Shown here: piece by piece, positions 40,301 to 49,225 of the stretch | How positions within the stretch are numbered: the first letter of the stretch is position 1 | Layout: each line of letters opens with the position of its first letter | From: Proteus vulgaris | GTDB lineage: Bacteria; Pseudomonadota; Gammaproteobacteria; Enterobacterales; Enterobacteriaceae | Assembly: GCF_016239305.1 (NCBI RefSeq) | Contig: NZ_JAEHOQ010000004.1 | Location: 1-64,000 of the forward strand | Reading direction: 5' to 3' | Length of the DNA stretch: 64,000 nucleotides | The notes under the pieces: model-generated | The model's database searches: none | What the model was told of the DNA's origin: nothing | What the model saw: only the letters and a program-made list of their open reading frames with translations | Translations under genes and position numbers: made by a program

Positions 40301-41075
40301 TAAAGATACGGCAACGGTTGTCGGTGGTCTCACATATTCACCTAAAATTGGCCAAAATGGGCAATTAACACTGACTGCAGAGCGCAGAGCCATCAAAGAT
40401 AGTCTACTTTCTTATATGGGACGTACTGATCCTACGACGGGTGAAAGCTGGGGCCGTGTAACACGTAATGGTGCCAAAGCTCAATATGCTTGGGATGATG
40501 GCAAAGTTGGCGCTTATGTCGGGGGTGGTTTTTATAACTATGAAGGTAAAAGTGTTGCGAGTAATGATGAAGTGAAAGCATGGATGGGATCTTACGCTAA
40601 GTTCTATAAAGATGACCAGCAAGAGGTGAAAGCTGGTGTGCACGTTGATTATATGAACTTTAGAAATAACCAAAATAACTTCTCATTAGGGCATGGCGGT
40701 TACTTTAGTCCACAAGATTATGTTTCTGTCTCATTACCTGTTGCTTATACCCGTCGTTTTGAAAAAGGTGAAGTGTCCTTAAATGGTGCGATAGGTATAC
40801 AAAGTTACAAACAAAAAGGCAGTGATTATTTTCCAACACATAGTTATATGCAAAACGCCTTAAATAAACATAACGCAAGCGATCCTCGTATTAAATCTCG
40901 TTATGAAGAAAAAGACGAAACAAATATTACTTACAGATTAGGTTTAGACGCGAAATATTATTTAAACAAAGAAACCGAGTTAGGTGTCAGCTTATCGCAT
41001 GATACATCCGGTGATTATGCTGAAGATAATATGTGGTTACACCTAAAATATACTCCAGACTTTCTGTCTAAATAA
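37377..41075 (+). CDS. bcsC: Cellulose export outer-membrane protein BcsC
   Basis: Periplasmic scaffold and outer-membrane pore for cellulose, 1232 residues (E. coli about 1157). The signal peptide is MKNHALNIIVKVIYAGCILS with cleavage near VQA/TAND. A long array of TPR helices covers about residues 35-830 (for example AGYTALNKGKLKEAEGYFKQ and AQALAGLGYTALRSGDLATG). The C-terminal beta barrel (about 890-1232) matches the BCSC family, with GVELGLRLSDKNVSFDVGST and YLNKETELGVSLSHDTSGDY. AGGAG lies 8 nt upstream, just overlapping the bcsB stop. Confidence 0.94.
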   Translation: MKNHALNIIVKVIYAGCILSASSQVQATANDVNTTATDPNIVSSLIEQANYWHGRAHDARAVEALQKVLIMESNNQDALYLMAFFTAQQGNEKQATYWREKLAQVAPQDPRIEGLKNIRSSQFSDQQLGYARELAKKGQHEEAIKAYQRLFVSSEPPETLALEYYQTMAGVPAMLPQAISGLKQRAALMPDNKETQRALGLTLTYNEETRREGITILGNVSGDESAKKGLRQALLWLNVRPDDEVLYKTYLQANPNDKAVAEHFQGAIQGNARQAGYTALNKGKLKEAEGYFKQALSADNNDAQALAGLGYTALRSGDLATGQRLLNQAAQSGGEQGSKWKQQAEDAGFYAQLRDAQQRAKQGNIQQAIDKLAPLTSASGEKGLSANLLQADLLRKQGNLPAAHQLLAGLYQQNSRNEKVISAYYYLLVQEGQNTKAEQLLAQQSASLRQKLTANTDPSETLRREAQKALENGNRVQARQLLTQAQRKNPQNNWVYLDLARLMAADGDSVGAKNIISQLQNRKTRDTDYVASLFYVEQKEWDKVFNLLSSHNQQTEAEKELLQRARFHRQLAQAEHYRQAGNLVAVRNTLRPLINQVADYPNDVGELAERLVSSGLNDEALQLVENDIAKGTKGSVGNYAGHINVLNELGRYTQASSLINDPALQQETPIVEKKRLEVATKVAQADSLREKGEIKAAYDTLVVALKTSPNDPDLLMALSRVYLAQSMPEQSNKILSYLEKEQGKDTKLIQAQIEVALAQQDGRKAQQLLQQIPSSSQPAYLLQAAQIAQLNGENRKALTLLRSAQWQNNDSALNTSAGQLRALESDNTAIAGSIYERKEMASVQRSIRELEEKVSPWVQGGVAVRHRNGDKGLSNVTEISAPISISSVPGEEFRWEFNVTPVSMTSGSVSGERANRFGTGQLQHAERFAKNSDNHDEKNKINADEAGSQRASGVELGLRLSDKNVSFDVGSTPLGKDTATVVGGLTYSPKIGQNGQLTLTAERRAIKDSLLSYMGRTDPTTGESWGRVTRNGAKAQYAWDDGKVGAYVGGGFYNYEGKSVASNDEVKAWMGSYAKFYKDDQQEVKAGVHVDYMNFRNNQNNFSLGHGGYFSPQDYVSVSLPVAYTRRFEKGEVSLNGAIGIQSYKQKGSDYFPTHSYMQNALNKHNASDPRIKSRYEEKDETNITYRLGLDAKYYLNKETELGVSLSHDTSGDYAEDNMWLHLKYTPDFLSK

Positions 41076-41090
41076 TTAAGGAAACAAACA

Positions 41091-41561
41091 ATGAATAAGC
41101 ATGACAGTGATATCTTACAATTACCTTTTGAAAGTGGCTGGCAAGATCTAACTCAATTATTATTTTTTCAAGTATTAAATGACAATGATATTTCTACCGC
41201 TGAAAGTAAATTAAGAAATATTGGTAAAGATATTGCATTACGCTACCCTTTGCCAGAAAGTGAAAATATTCAATTACTTGAATCACATATTAATCGCGTA
41301 TTAACGCTATTCAAATGGGGGTTTGTCACCATATCTCCTGCAATGAGTGAGCTTTTATTAGTGCATTGTGCTTGGCCTCATTTTACACAAAGTCAAGATG
41401 ACGTTCAGTGGCGTGTTGCAAGTGCTGGTGTATTAGAGGGGTTATATGAAGGATGGTTAACCAATCAAGGTGGCAACGCAAAAATGCAAGTGCATCGTCA
41501 ACCTACTGATGCTAAAGATGTCTTTATTTTTCGCTATGCACATAATTCATCAGCTGAATAA
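41091..41561 (+). CDS. bcsD: Cellulose synthase periplasmic organiser BcsD
   Basis: 156-residue protein of the AcsD/BcsD family. In Komagataeibacter it forms an octameric periplasmic ring that arranges glucan chains into crystalline ribbons. Recognisable segments are SGWQDLTQLLFFQVL, AESKLRNIGKDIALRYPLP and CAWPHF...WRVASAGVLEGLYEGWL. No signal peptide is visible, as is usual for the family. Its presence places the locus in the bcsABCD (type I) group, unlike the E. coli bcsEFG type, which lacks bcsD. It follows bcsC by 15 bp with AAGGAAAC upstream. Confidence 0.9.
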   Translation: MNKHDSDILQLPFESGWQDLTQLLFFQVLNDNDISTAESKLRNIGKDIALRYPLPESENIQLLESHINRVLTLFKWGFVTISPAMSELLLVHCAWPHFTQSQDDVQWRVASAGVLEGLYEGWLTNQGGNAKMQVHRQPTDAKDVFIFRYAHNSSAE

Positions 41562-41600
41562 TAATATATATGCTTTATTGATGAGCATCGGAGGTCAAAA

Positions 41601-42512
41601 ATGAATGAAATGATATTTAATGATGATAATTCTAAATGCTTATTAATAAAGCAGTTTACTAATAATGTTTTTATGATGTTAGTAACTGATATTAATGGCA
41701 CTATAGTTTATGCTAATGAAAAATATTGTGAATTTAATAACGTTCATTTTGAAAATATAAAAGATAAAAAGTACAACATGTTTTATTTAATTGATAAGAA
41801 TCAAATCAATTATTGTGTAAACGGTAATAATGATAATAAGGGTGTTTATCGATTAGAAGCAAAGAGAAATAATGAATCTCAACAAGAAGTATGGGAGGAT
41901 ATTAGTATTATTCCTGTATTTGATAAAGATAATTTAATTTCTCATTATGTGTTTATTAGCTTGGATATTACTGATAAAGTAGAGTTAAGAAATGAGTTAT
42001 TTAGTAAAAGCTATATTGATTCATTAACCGGAATATCAAATCGATTAAGTATTGTTGAAAAAATTGAAAATGAGCGATTAAATATTTCACATCCATCATC
42101 ATTTTGTCTTGGTATTATTGATTGTGACAAATTTAAATCAATTAACGATCAGTTTGGGCATCATGCTGGTGATAAAGTATTGTGTGAAATATCAAAGCGA
42201 TTATCGCAATTAGAAAACAGCGAAGTTTATTGTGGCCGACTTGGCGGTGATGAGTTTGCTGTGCTTTTCCCTAAAGGATTACGTTCTTGTTCAGTGATTC
42301 TATTAGAAATTATAGAATCACTTTGGAAATCAATGGAAAAGCCAATCAATATTAATTCAGATTATATGTTAACGCCTTCTATTAGTTTAGGTATTGCAGA
42401 ATATCCTAAAGACGGAAAGACATTATCTGAATTATTAAAATCTGCAGATGAAACACTTTATTCCATAAAAGAAATGGGTGGTAATAAATACGGGTTTTAT
42501 TCTGGGTTTTAA
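41601..42512 (+). CDS. PAS-GGDEF diguanylate cyclase within the cellulose locus
   Basis: Predicted cytoplasmic enzyme of 303 residues that makes c-di-GMP from two GTP. An N-terminal PAS sensor (about 12-125, with NVFMMLVTDINGTIVYANEKY and the ITDKVELRNEL linker) is followed by a complete GGDEF domain. DSLTGISNR is at 140-148, the metal site D174/D176-K-F-K-S-I-N-D at 174-183, and the active GGDEF at 215-219. The inhibitory I-site RxxD is replaced by NSEV (206-209), so feedback inhibition is unlikely. It lies 39 bp after bcsD with GGAGGT upstream. Its product should switch on BcsA through the PilZ domain. Confidence 0.92.
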   Translation: MNEMIFNDDNSKCLLIKQFTNNVFMMLVTDINGTIVYANEKYCEFNNVHFENIKDKKYNMFYLIDKNQINYCVNGNNDNKGVYRLEAKRNNESQQEVWEDISIIPVFDKDNLISHYVFISLDITDKVELRNELFSKSYIDSLTGISNRLSIVEKIENERLNISHPSSFCLGIIDCDKFKSINDQFGHHAGDKVLCEISKRLSQLENSEVYCGRLGGDEFAVLFPKGLRSCSVILLEIIESLWKSMEKPININSDYMLTPSISLGIAEYPKDGKTLSELLKSADETLYSIKEMGGNKYGFYSGF

Positions 42513-42682
42513 ATAGAGAAGATTTTTAAATAAAGATATATGAAATAATATTATCTCTTTTTAATAAAGAGGGAGGTAACTATATATTTAAAATATATCT
42601 CGTGTTTCTGATGAAATGTAAGAGCAATTTAAAATAATACTAAAGATTAGTTTTAGATAAATATCTATTAGAGGATTTTATT

Positions 42683-43642
42683 ATGATGAAAGCTGTTATC
42701 CCTGTTGCTGGATTAGGTACTCGTATGTTACCTGCAACGAAATCAATTCCTAAAGAAATGCTACCTATCGTTGACCGCCCTTTAATTCAATATATTGTTG
42801 AAGAGTGTGCTCAGGCAGGTGTTGAGGAAATTATTTTAGTCACTCACTCTTCTAAAAATTCAATTGCGGATCATTTTGATACCAGTTTTGAATTAGAGAA
42901 TATGCTTGAACAGCGTATTAAAAATAAATTATTAGAAGAAGTACGTTCAATTTGCCCTGAAAACGTCAAAATTGTGCAAATTCGTCAAGGTCATGCATTA
43001 GGTTTAGGTCACGCTATTTGCTGTGCACATCCTGTGATAGGCGATAATCCATTTATTGTTTTACTCCCAGATGTTTTATTGAATGCACACTATTGTGATC
43101 CTAAACATGATAATTTATCCGCAATGATCAAACGTTTTGAAAAAACAGAACGTAGCCAAATCATGGTTGAACCAGTACCAATGAGCCAAGTGCAACAATA
43201 TGGTGTTGTGGATTGCAAAGGTGTTTTCTGTCCTCAAGGTAATTGGGCGCCTATTCGTCGTATTGTAGAAAAACCAAATCCAGAAGACGCACCATCTAAT
43301 CTTTCTGTAGTAGGTCGTTATGTTTTCTCTTCGGCTATTTGGGCATTATTGGATGGTCTGCCTGCAGGCGTTGGTGGTGAAATTCAGTTAACTGATGCGA
43401 TTGATTTATTATTGAAAAAAGAAACAGCTGAAGCTTACACCTTAGTGGGTAAATCTCACGATTGTGGTAATAAGCTGGGATATATGAAAGCCTTTGTTGA
43501 ATATGGTTTACATAATTCCGCTTTAAAAGAAGAATTCGCTTCTTGGATGCAGGATTTTTGTGTAAAAACATTGTTACCTAAAACAGAAGTCATAGAAGAA
43601 GACGAAATCAATAAAGAACAAAAGATAGTTGCTATCTTTTGA
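42683..43642 (+). CDS. galU: UTP-glucose-1-phosphate uridylyltransferase (GalU-type), cellulose-locus copy
   Basis: Cytoplasmic enzyme that makes UDP-glucose, the substrate of BcsA, 319 residues (E. coli GalU 302). The sugar-nucleotide motif [24 protein letters not shown] opens the protein (first 20: [20 protein letters not shown]). [13 protein letters not shown]-like [12 protein letters not shown], the PDVLLN metal site, VEKP and the C-terminal [18 protein letters not shown] are all GalU-type, not the altered GalF type. Enterobacteria normally carry a housekeeping galU elsewhere, so this is probably a dedicated paralogue. The end of the gene forms a small hairpin, AAAGATAG/CTATCTTT (43621-43639). 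GAGG (42671-42674) sets the start. Confidence 0.9.
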   Translation: MMKAVIPVAGLGTRMLPATKSIPKEMLPIVDRPLIQYIVEECAQAGVEEIILVTHSSKNSIADHFDTSFELENMLEQRIKNKLLEEVRSICPENVKIVQIRQGHALGLGHAICCAHPVIGDNPFIVLLPDVLLNAHYCDPKHDNLSAMIKRFEKTERSQIMVEPVPMSQVQQYGVVDCKGVFCPQGNWAPIRRIVEKPNPEDAPSNLSVVGRYVFSSAIWALLDGLPAGVGGEIQLTDAIDLLLKKETAEAYTLVGKSHDCGNKLGYMKAFVEYGLHNSALKEEFASWMQDFCVKTLLPKTEVIEEDEINKEQKIVAIF

Positions 43643-43666
43643 GTTACCTTGAAATAACATGCAATA

Positions 43667-43695
43667 TGCCGACCGAAATAAGATAACGGTCGGCA
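43667..43695. repeat. GC-rich hairpin between galU and bcsZ
   Basis: TGCCGACCG (43667-43675) and CGGTCGGCA (43687-43695) form a perfect 9-bp stem, strikingly GC-rich for this region. No T tract follows. It could block 3' exonucleases, mark an RNA processing site, or terminate weakly before bcsZ. Confidence 0.6.
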
Positions 43696-43714
43696 ATAGC
43701 AGGAGAGAAAGGCA

Positions 43715-44743
43715 ATGTCTTTTAGGCACTTATCTCGTTGTAATTATCTATTTTTTACCTTTTTTATTTTAGGTTTGTTACTTATGGCTTCTCCCTCAAT
43801 ACAGGCCGCAGATACTCAAACCGGATGGCAGCAGTTTAAAGAACGCTATATTAAGGATGATGGGCGTGTTATAGACAGTGCTAATAACAATATCTCGCAC
43901 TCAGAAGGTCAAGGTTATGGGATGCTGATGGCGGTAATGAGTGACGATCATGAAACATTCAATAAGCTGTGGCGTTGGACTGCGGCTTCTCTTTATCGGG
44001 GCGATTTAGGGTTATTTAAATGGCGTTATGAGCCTGAAAACAGTGAACATACCCCTGATCCTAATAATGCAACTGATGGTGATATTTTAATTGCGTGGGC
44101 ATTATTAAAAGCCGGTGAAAAATGGAATGATGAAAGTTATCTTTCAGCTTCTGATTCTATTCAGCACGCTATTTTAGAACATACCTTAGTTAAAACAAAA
44201 AACTATACTGTATTACTACCGGGGATTAATGGCTTTAAAACACCGGAAGAGATTATTATTAATCCATCTTATTTTATTTTTCCGGCATGGAAAGATTTTT
44301 ACCGTACAAGCAAAGATATTCGTTGGAAAGCGTTAATTAATGATAGCCAATCTTTGCTCAGAAATATGCGATTTGGTGAATATCAATTACCAACAGACTG
44401 GGTGAGTTTATATCCTGATGGAAAGATAGAGCCTAGTGAAAAATGGCCAGCACGATTTAGTTTTGATGCTATACGTATTCCGCTTTATTTAGGTTGGGCA
44501 CATGATGAATTAGCCTTACAACCCTTTGTGCAATATTGGCAACAATTTGATCGTTATAAAACACCTGCTTGGGTCAGTATTGATGGTCAAGAGCGTGCGG
44601 AATATAACCTCACACCAGGTATGATGGCGGTGAGAGATTTAACGATGAAAACACCTATTGAAGATGTTGATTTAAGTAAAGATACGGATTATTACTCTTC
44701 CGCTTTACACTTATTAGCGGCATTTGCTCAGAATGGGCAATAA
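43715..44743 (+). CDS. bcsZ: Periplasmic endo-1,4-beta-glucanase BcsZ (GH8)
   Basis: Secreted cellulase of glycoside hydrolase family 8, needed for proper cellulose output, 342 residues (E. coli 368). The signal peptide ends MASPSIQA before ADTQTGWQ. The catalytic acid Glu is in SEGQGYGMLMAVM and the catalytic Asp in DPNNATDGDILIAWALLKAG. The substrate-binding NPSYFIFPAWKDF and SFDAIRIPLYLGWA segments are conserved. It is the last gene of the locus; AAAGG lies upstream of the ATG. Confidence 0.93.
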   Translation: MSFRHLSRCNYLFFTFFILGLLLMASPSIQAADTQTGWQQFKERYIKDDGRVIDSANNNISHSEGQGYGMLMAVMSDDHETFNKLWRWTAASLYRGDLGLFKWRYEPENSEHTPDPNNATDGDILIAWALLKAGEKWNDESYLSASDSIQHAILEHTLVKTKNYTVLLPGINGFKTPEEIIINPSYFIFPAWKDFYRTSKDIRWKALINDSQSLLRNMRFGEYQLPTDWVSLYPDGKIEPSEKWPARFSFDAIRIPLYLGWAHDELALQPFVQYWQQFDRYKTPAWVSIDGQERAEYNLTPGMMAVRDLTMKTPIEDVDLSKDTDYYSSALHLLAAFAQNGQ

Positions 44744-44760
44744 GTATTTTTAATTAAAAC

Positions 44761-44811
44761 AATAGATAACTTAAATTATCCTTAACTAATAGATTAATTA
44801 AGTTATCTATT
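44761..44811 (+). terminator. Terminator-like inverted repeat after bcsZ
   Basis: AATAGATAACTTAA (44761-44774) is the exact reverse complement of TTAAGTTATCTATT (44798-44811), 17 nt after the bcsZ stop. The T run after it is short (TTTCG). The rest of the 310-bp gap to the molbindin gene (to 45053) is AT-rich and featureless. Confidence 0.55.
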
Positions 44812-45053
44812 TCGTTTATGGCAATAATGATAAAAATAAAAAAGAGATAACTTACTGAATTTATTTCTATTAACTTGCTAGAACATTATTTATTTTCTCT
44901 ATCTTTATTTTTTTAACGCTATGTTTTTAAATAATAAATAAACTTTAAACTATGATCTAAGAATAATTTATTTAATGGTATTTATGATAAAATTATCTCA
45001 ATGACTTGATAGTGTTATTTATATAATTTCTCATCAATAATAGAGGTAGATAA

Positions 45054-45482
45054 ATGAAAGTTTCAGCACGCAATCAGTTAGTTGGTAAAGTTATTGATAT
45101 TATTGAAGGCGCCGTTAATAGCGAAGTCATTTTATCGTTAGCGCATGGTGAAAAACTGGCAACCATTATTACTAAAGAGAGTTGTGACAGTTTAAAGATT
45201 AAAAAAGATGGCGAAGCAATTGCCATTATTAAAGCGCCATGGGTTGTTTTAGCACTACCTGACTGTGGTTTGAATTTTTCTGCACGTAATCAGTTTGCAG
45301 GAAAAGTGACTCAAATTGTACAAGGTGCTGTAAATTCAACGGTTCATTTAGAAACACCGAAAGGCTTAGAGCTGACTGCGGTTATCACAAATGAGAGCTT
45401 GCAAGAGATGAAACTGGCAAAAGGCAGTGATGTTTTAGCGTTAGTGAAAGCATCTAGTGTGATCGTTGCAACGCGTAAATAA
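45054..45482 (+). CDS. Molybdenum-pterin/molybdate-binding protein (molbindin, two Mop domains)
   Basis: Cytoplasmic protein of 142 residues made of two Mop/TOBE repeats, about 1-68 and 72-142. Each starts with S-A-R-N-Q (SARNQLVGKVIDIIEGAVNS and SARNQFAGKVTQIVQGAVNS). The type is known as molbindin; it oligomerises and stores or buffers molybdate. It has no DNA-binding or ATPase domain, so it is not ModE or ModC. It lies near a molybdenum formate dehydrogenase cluster, which fits a role in molybdate homeostasis. Confidence 0.88.
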   Translation: MKVSARNQLVGKVIDIIEGAVNSEVILSLAHGEKLATIITKESCDSLKIKKDGEAIAIIKAPWVVLALPDCGLNFSARNQFAGKVTQIVQGAVNSTVHLETPKGLELTAVITNESLQEMKLAKGSDVLALVKASSVIVATRK

Positions 45483-45518
45483 TAGTATTCAATATTTTGA
45501 GATAATAAGTTTTGAGAT

Positions 45519-45550
45519 AAAAAAGAGGCTAGATAACTAGCCTCTTTTTC
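45519..45550. terminator. Terminator between molbindin and the LtaS-like gene
   Basis: AAAAGAGGCTAG (45521-45532), the loop ATAA and CTAGCCTCTTTT (45537-45548) make a 12-bp stem with A and T tracts on either side, so it can serve both converging genes. Confidence 0.9.
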
Positions 45551-45604
45551 GTTGATATTAATCAGATTTATAATCCCGATCACCGATTATTTAAGTGATA
45601 AAAA

Positions 45605-47254
45605 TTAATCATCAGCGACACCCGCTACTTTCAGTTTGTCGTAAATATAATTTTTATAACTGTTAATTAATTTTTCGTCTTCACAGTCATTTAATTTACC
45701 TTCACATAAGTGTCGCATTTGAATATTGGCCTTATAGAAAGGTGATAATGGTAAACGTGCGCGCTCTAGTATCATTCCACCTAAGAAGCTTATATCCGTT
45801 AACTCACCTGTTGAAAGTGACGCACCTTGCGTTAGGTTATCTCTCAATGTGAATTGAGTGATATGTGCGGGGTTGGTAAATGGTGATTGGTAATTATTTA
45901 ACTCAATATTAGGTTGATGATCACCAAAATAGAGAAACATTGTCGGCTTTTCTCTTTGGGCGACAAAATTGGAGAAATCTTTAATTGCCGGATCACTGGT
46001 AATAATTTTTTCCATATAGTGGCTAAATTTACCCGGTGCATTACTGCTTTCTGTTTGACCTATTATTTGGTAATCATCAGTATGAGATTCATCATAAGGG
46101 CCATGCTCATACATCGTTAATGAAAATATAAACAAAGGTTTATCTGTTCGTTTTTTAAGAACTTCTTCGATATAACCCAGCATATCTTGTGTTGATATTT
46201 TCCAGAGATTTTCTTCCAAATGTCCAGGATAACCCAACTCTTGTGGTTGAATAATTTCATCAACACCCATTTGCTCATAAGCATAACCAGCATGATAAGC
46301 ACTGCGATTAAATGGGGTGAGTAAAACCGTGTAATAGCCTTCAGCTTTGAGTTGGCGGAATAAACTTTCATTAAGATTATCGACAACAAAATAGAATACC
46401 GAGTTCTTACGGGCACCAAAATCGTCAGTATTTAATCCAGTTAAGATAGAAAACTCAGAAAGCCAAGTACCACCACCAAAGGTTTGTACACGTAAAGGAC
46501 TTTGAGCACTCACACCTTCATCTTTTTGGAACATAAATAAATCAGGTAATGCGAGATCTTTATCAAATTGATAAATGGAAGGATTAACCGTTGACTCTTG
46601 TAATAATACGATGATATCAGGCTTTATTTCAGTTTGTGTATCAGGCAATACCGTTTTTCTTGCTTTTTCAAGGAAGTAGTCAGCACTTTCTTGAAAATAT
46701 GGAGGATGATATGTCGTTTGGTAACCTGACATAATTAAATTAGTGACGGTACCTCGGCCACCAGGTAATGTACCTTCCCATTCCGCTTGCCACTTTTCTA
46801 CAGTAAAATGGATGGTAATAACGCCAACAACCATTAGCAGTAAGCTACTTATACGCAATGTTAGGTGTGATTTTTTGGAAAAACGCCAAGCAATCAACAT
46901 ATTGACCAGAAGCCATATTAGCATTGCAACTAATGCCACACCGGCTTCCCAATAATGTCCTAATGTCCCTAAATTTGAACTGTCAAAGGCTAAATCAAAG
47001 TCAGAGAACATTAATGTCTCTTTGTAATAATGGACTTTAAGTTGGTTAATAAATTTAGTGATCAGGAAAAGCGTACCAGTTGTAATGACAGAAAATAAAA
47101 TACGCGCCGATAAAATAAAGAAAAGAGAAAAAAGAATAAAATAAGCACTCACAGAGAGTAGGGCTGTATAAATAAGGCTCGATTTTTCAAAAACAATAAA
47201 CAGGGAGCCAATAAGAATAAGTGCAAGGTAAGCACTTCCTAATAGTTTTTTCAT
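45605..47254 (-). CDS. LtaS/sulfatase-family membrane phosphotransferase
   Basis: Inner-membrane protein of about 549 residues with five N-terminal helices (to about residue 165) and a periplasmic alkaline-phosphatase-superfamily domain. The nucleophile segment is IIVLLQESTVNPS (Thr), and other metal-site segments are FGGGTWLSEFSILTG, HGPYDESHTDD and YFGDHQPNIEL. Such enzymes move phosphoglycerol or phosphoethanolamine onto surface glycans; the donor here is not deducible. I use the ATG at 47254 (MKKLLGSAYL) because GGAAGAG precedes it; the frame has another ATG seven codons upstream without a ribosome-binding site. Confidence 0.82.
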   Translation of the reverse strand: MKKLLGSAYLALILIGSLFIVFEKSSLIYTALLSVSAYFILFSLFFILSARILFSVITTGTLFLITKFINQLKVHYYKETLMFSDFDLAFDSSNLGTLGHYWEAGVALVAMLIWLLVNMLIAWRFSKKSHLTLRISSLLLMVVGVITIHFTVEKWQAEWEGTLPGGRGTVTNLIMSGYQTTYHPPYFQESADYFLEKARKTVLPDTQTEIKPDIIVLLQESTVNPSIYQFDKDLALPDLFMFQKDEGVSAQSPLRVQTFGGGTWLSEFSILTGLNTDDFGARKNSVFYFVVDNLNESLFRQLKAEGYYTVLLTPFNRSAYHAGYAYEQMGVDEIIQPQELGYPGHLEENLWKISTQDMLGYIEEVLKKRTDKPLFIFSLTMYEHGPYDESHTDDYQIIGQTESSNAPGKFSHYMEKIITSDPAIKDFSNFVAQREKPTMFLYFGDHQPNIELNNYQSPFTNPAHITQFTLRDNLTQGASLSTGELTDISFLGGMILERARLPLSPFYKANIQMRHLCEGKLNDCEDEKLINSYKNYIYDKLKVAGVADD

Positions 47255-47362
47255 ATCTCTTCCGAGTATAGCCATAAAGAATGGGATTTAAATTTTACAA
47301 ATATTGTAGGCGATAATCTTAATTAGACTGAATAGATTATTCAGCCTAATTATATTCTTTAT

Positions 47363-49225
47363 TTAGAATAGCCCTTTATCTCGTAAAATATGAAGATCTT
47401 TTTTGCGCCGTGTAAAACCTGTACGGTCAAAATATTCTAAGATTTGTACTGCTAATTTACGCCCTACAGATAACTCATCGCGAAAATCCGCGGCGGTGAC
47501 ACTGCCATTACTCTCATTATATTTCACAATAATGGAGGCAAACTTTTCTATAGATGCATGGGTGTAGTAGCGATCAGCAATTATGGGGATAATTAAACCT
47601 AGTTGTGCGGCCTTGCGTAATAATGAACGAATTTCTTTTTCATCATTTTTCATTTCATTTGCAAGATCACGTACCCACCAAGGTTCAGATTGCTCAAAAT
47701 AGACTTTAGCTTGTTGCCATAACGACTCTTGTTCTGGCGAAAAAGCAAGACCATGAGTTGGAAGGTGAAGCCAGCCTCGACTTTGACTAATTTCGCCATC
47801 TTTTCGTAATTGATCAATTAAGTGATAAACCAACTCATCATGATAAGTTGGTAGCGCCATGCGTTTTAAACGTGAACGTCCGACTCCCATTTGATCATTA
47901 TGTTGTTGGTGATATTCCTCAAGTGTATTGAGCAATTTTTGTTTTGCATTATCAGCATTTTCTTTAGAAAGAATAACGCCAGCAACGTTGATTAGGTCAA
48001 ATGTTTCTAGTAGCGGAGTCAGCGCACTTTCGGTTAATTGCTGAGCCCATGCAAACTGATTTAGCGATAATTCACCTTTTGGTAAACATAAGGCTAAATT
48101 GGCACTGACACTGTCTGCATTATCAAGTTGATGTAACCAAGCTAAGAACTCACTTTGTCGTTTTCCTCTACGTGGCGAATGCAGATGTAAGACTTTTGCT
48201 GCTGCTAATGTACGTTGAGCACTAATATCACGTAAAATAAGTCTGTCGTTATCCACCAGCCAAAGTGGTTCATCAAGAATAAGTTCAGCTAATTGAGGTG
48301 TTTCGTTAGCATCATTTAAGAGCGCAACACGGCCTGTAATATGGCGAGTACCGTGATGAATATGTACAGGCTGCCAATGCTTTAAAGGTTCATCAGCGAT
48401 TAAACTGACTAAGACTTTATGGGTTTGATAGTTAGGTTCTTGAGAGAGCAACCAATCGCCACGCGAGACATTATCTTTACTGACATCTCCAGTGATATTA
48501 ATGGCAATACGATGACCGGCTCCAGCACTTTCTACGGGTTGATTTTGTGCGTGTAATGCTCTTATTCTTACTGGTTTATCAGCACCTGTTAGCCAAAAAG
48601 TATCACCAATAGCTATTTGCCCAGCGAGGGCGGTACCCGTAACCACTAACCCAGCCCCTTTGATACTAAAAACGCGGTCTATCGCTAAGCGAAAGCGTTT
48701 ATGCCATTGAGGGTGTTGTTGTTCTTGTTGGTGAAGGTTAACAAGATAGTCACGAAGCGCTGGGATCCCTTCGCCAGAAGGTGCTGAGGTGACAAAAATA
48801 TCAGGTTGTTGCCAGTCTAAATTAGCTAATACATCAGTTGTTTGTGAACGAACTTCTTCAATTCGTTCTGGTGTAACACGATCTGCTTTAGTGAGAATAA
48901 CGGTAACTTGAGGACAGCCAGCAAGGCGTAAAATAGAGATATGTTCGATAGTTTGAGCCATCACCCCATCGTCACAAGCCACAATTAACAGCGCATGAGA
49001 GATCCCCCCAACGCCAGCAAGCATGTTAGAAAGAAATTTTTCATGACCGGGCACATCGACAAAACCAATAGACGTTCCGTCATCTTGACGCCAATAGGCA
49101 TAACCTAAATCAATGGTCATACCTCGTTTTTTCTCTTCGGGTAAATGGGTTGTATCTACCCCAGTAATGGCTTGTATAAGTGAGGTTTTTCCGTGGTCTA
49201 CGTGACCTGCTGTTGCAAAAATCAT
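47363..49225 (-). CDS. selB: Selenocysteine-specific elongation factor SelB
   Basis: GTPase that carries Sec-tRNA to the ribosome at UGA codons followed by a SECIS hairpin, 620 residues (E. coli 614). G1 is GHVDHGKT (7-14), switch I contains [10 protein letters not shown]3 is DVPGHE and G4 TKAD. The C-terminal half has the winged-helix domains that hold the SECIS RNA (from about residue 370; final [16 protein letters not shown]). It overlaps selA by ATGA and reads fdoG's Sec codon in this same cluster. Confidence 0.96.
   Translation of the reverse strand: MIFATAGHVDHGKTSLIQAITGVDTTHLPEEKKRGMTIDLGYAYWRQDDGTSIGFVDVPGHEKFLSNMLAGVGGISHALLIVACDDGVMAQTIEHISILRLAGCPQVTVILTKADRVTPERIEEVRSQTTDVLANLDWQQPDIFVTSAPSGEGIPALRDYLVNLHQQEQQHPQWHKRFRLAIDRVFSIKGAGLVVTGTALAGQIAIGDTFWLTGADKPVRIRALHAQNQPVESAGAGHRIAINITGDVSKDNVSRGDWLLSQEPNYQTHKVLVSLIADEPLKHWQPVHIHHGTRHITGRVALLNDANETPQLAELILDEPLWLVDNDRLILRDISAQRTLAAAKVLHLHSPRRGKRQSEFLAWLHQLDNADSVSANLALCLPKGELSLNQFAWAQQLTESALTPLLETFDLINVAGVILSKENADNAKQKLLNTLEEYHQQHNDQMGVGRSRLKRMALPTYHDELVYHLIDQLRKDGEISQSRGWLHLPTHGLAFSPEQESLWQQAKVYFEQSEPWWVRDLANEMKNDEKEIRSLLRKAAQLGLIIPIIADRYYTHASIEKFASIIVKYNESNGSVTAADFRDELSVGRKLAVQILEYFDRTGFTRRKKDLHILRDKGLF

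Noticed and set aside
38731-40673. Several open frames antisense to bcsC
   Set aside because: They lie inside a clearly conserved gene, have no recognisable domains or ribosome-binding sites, and fit chance frames opposite TPR-coding sequence.
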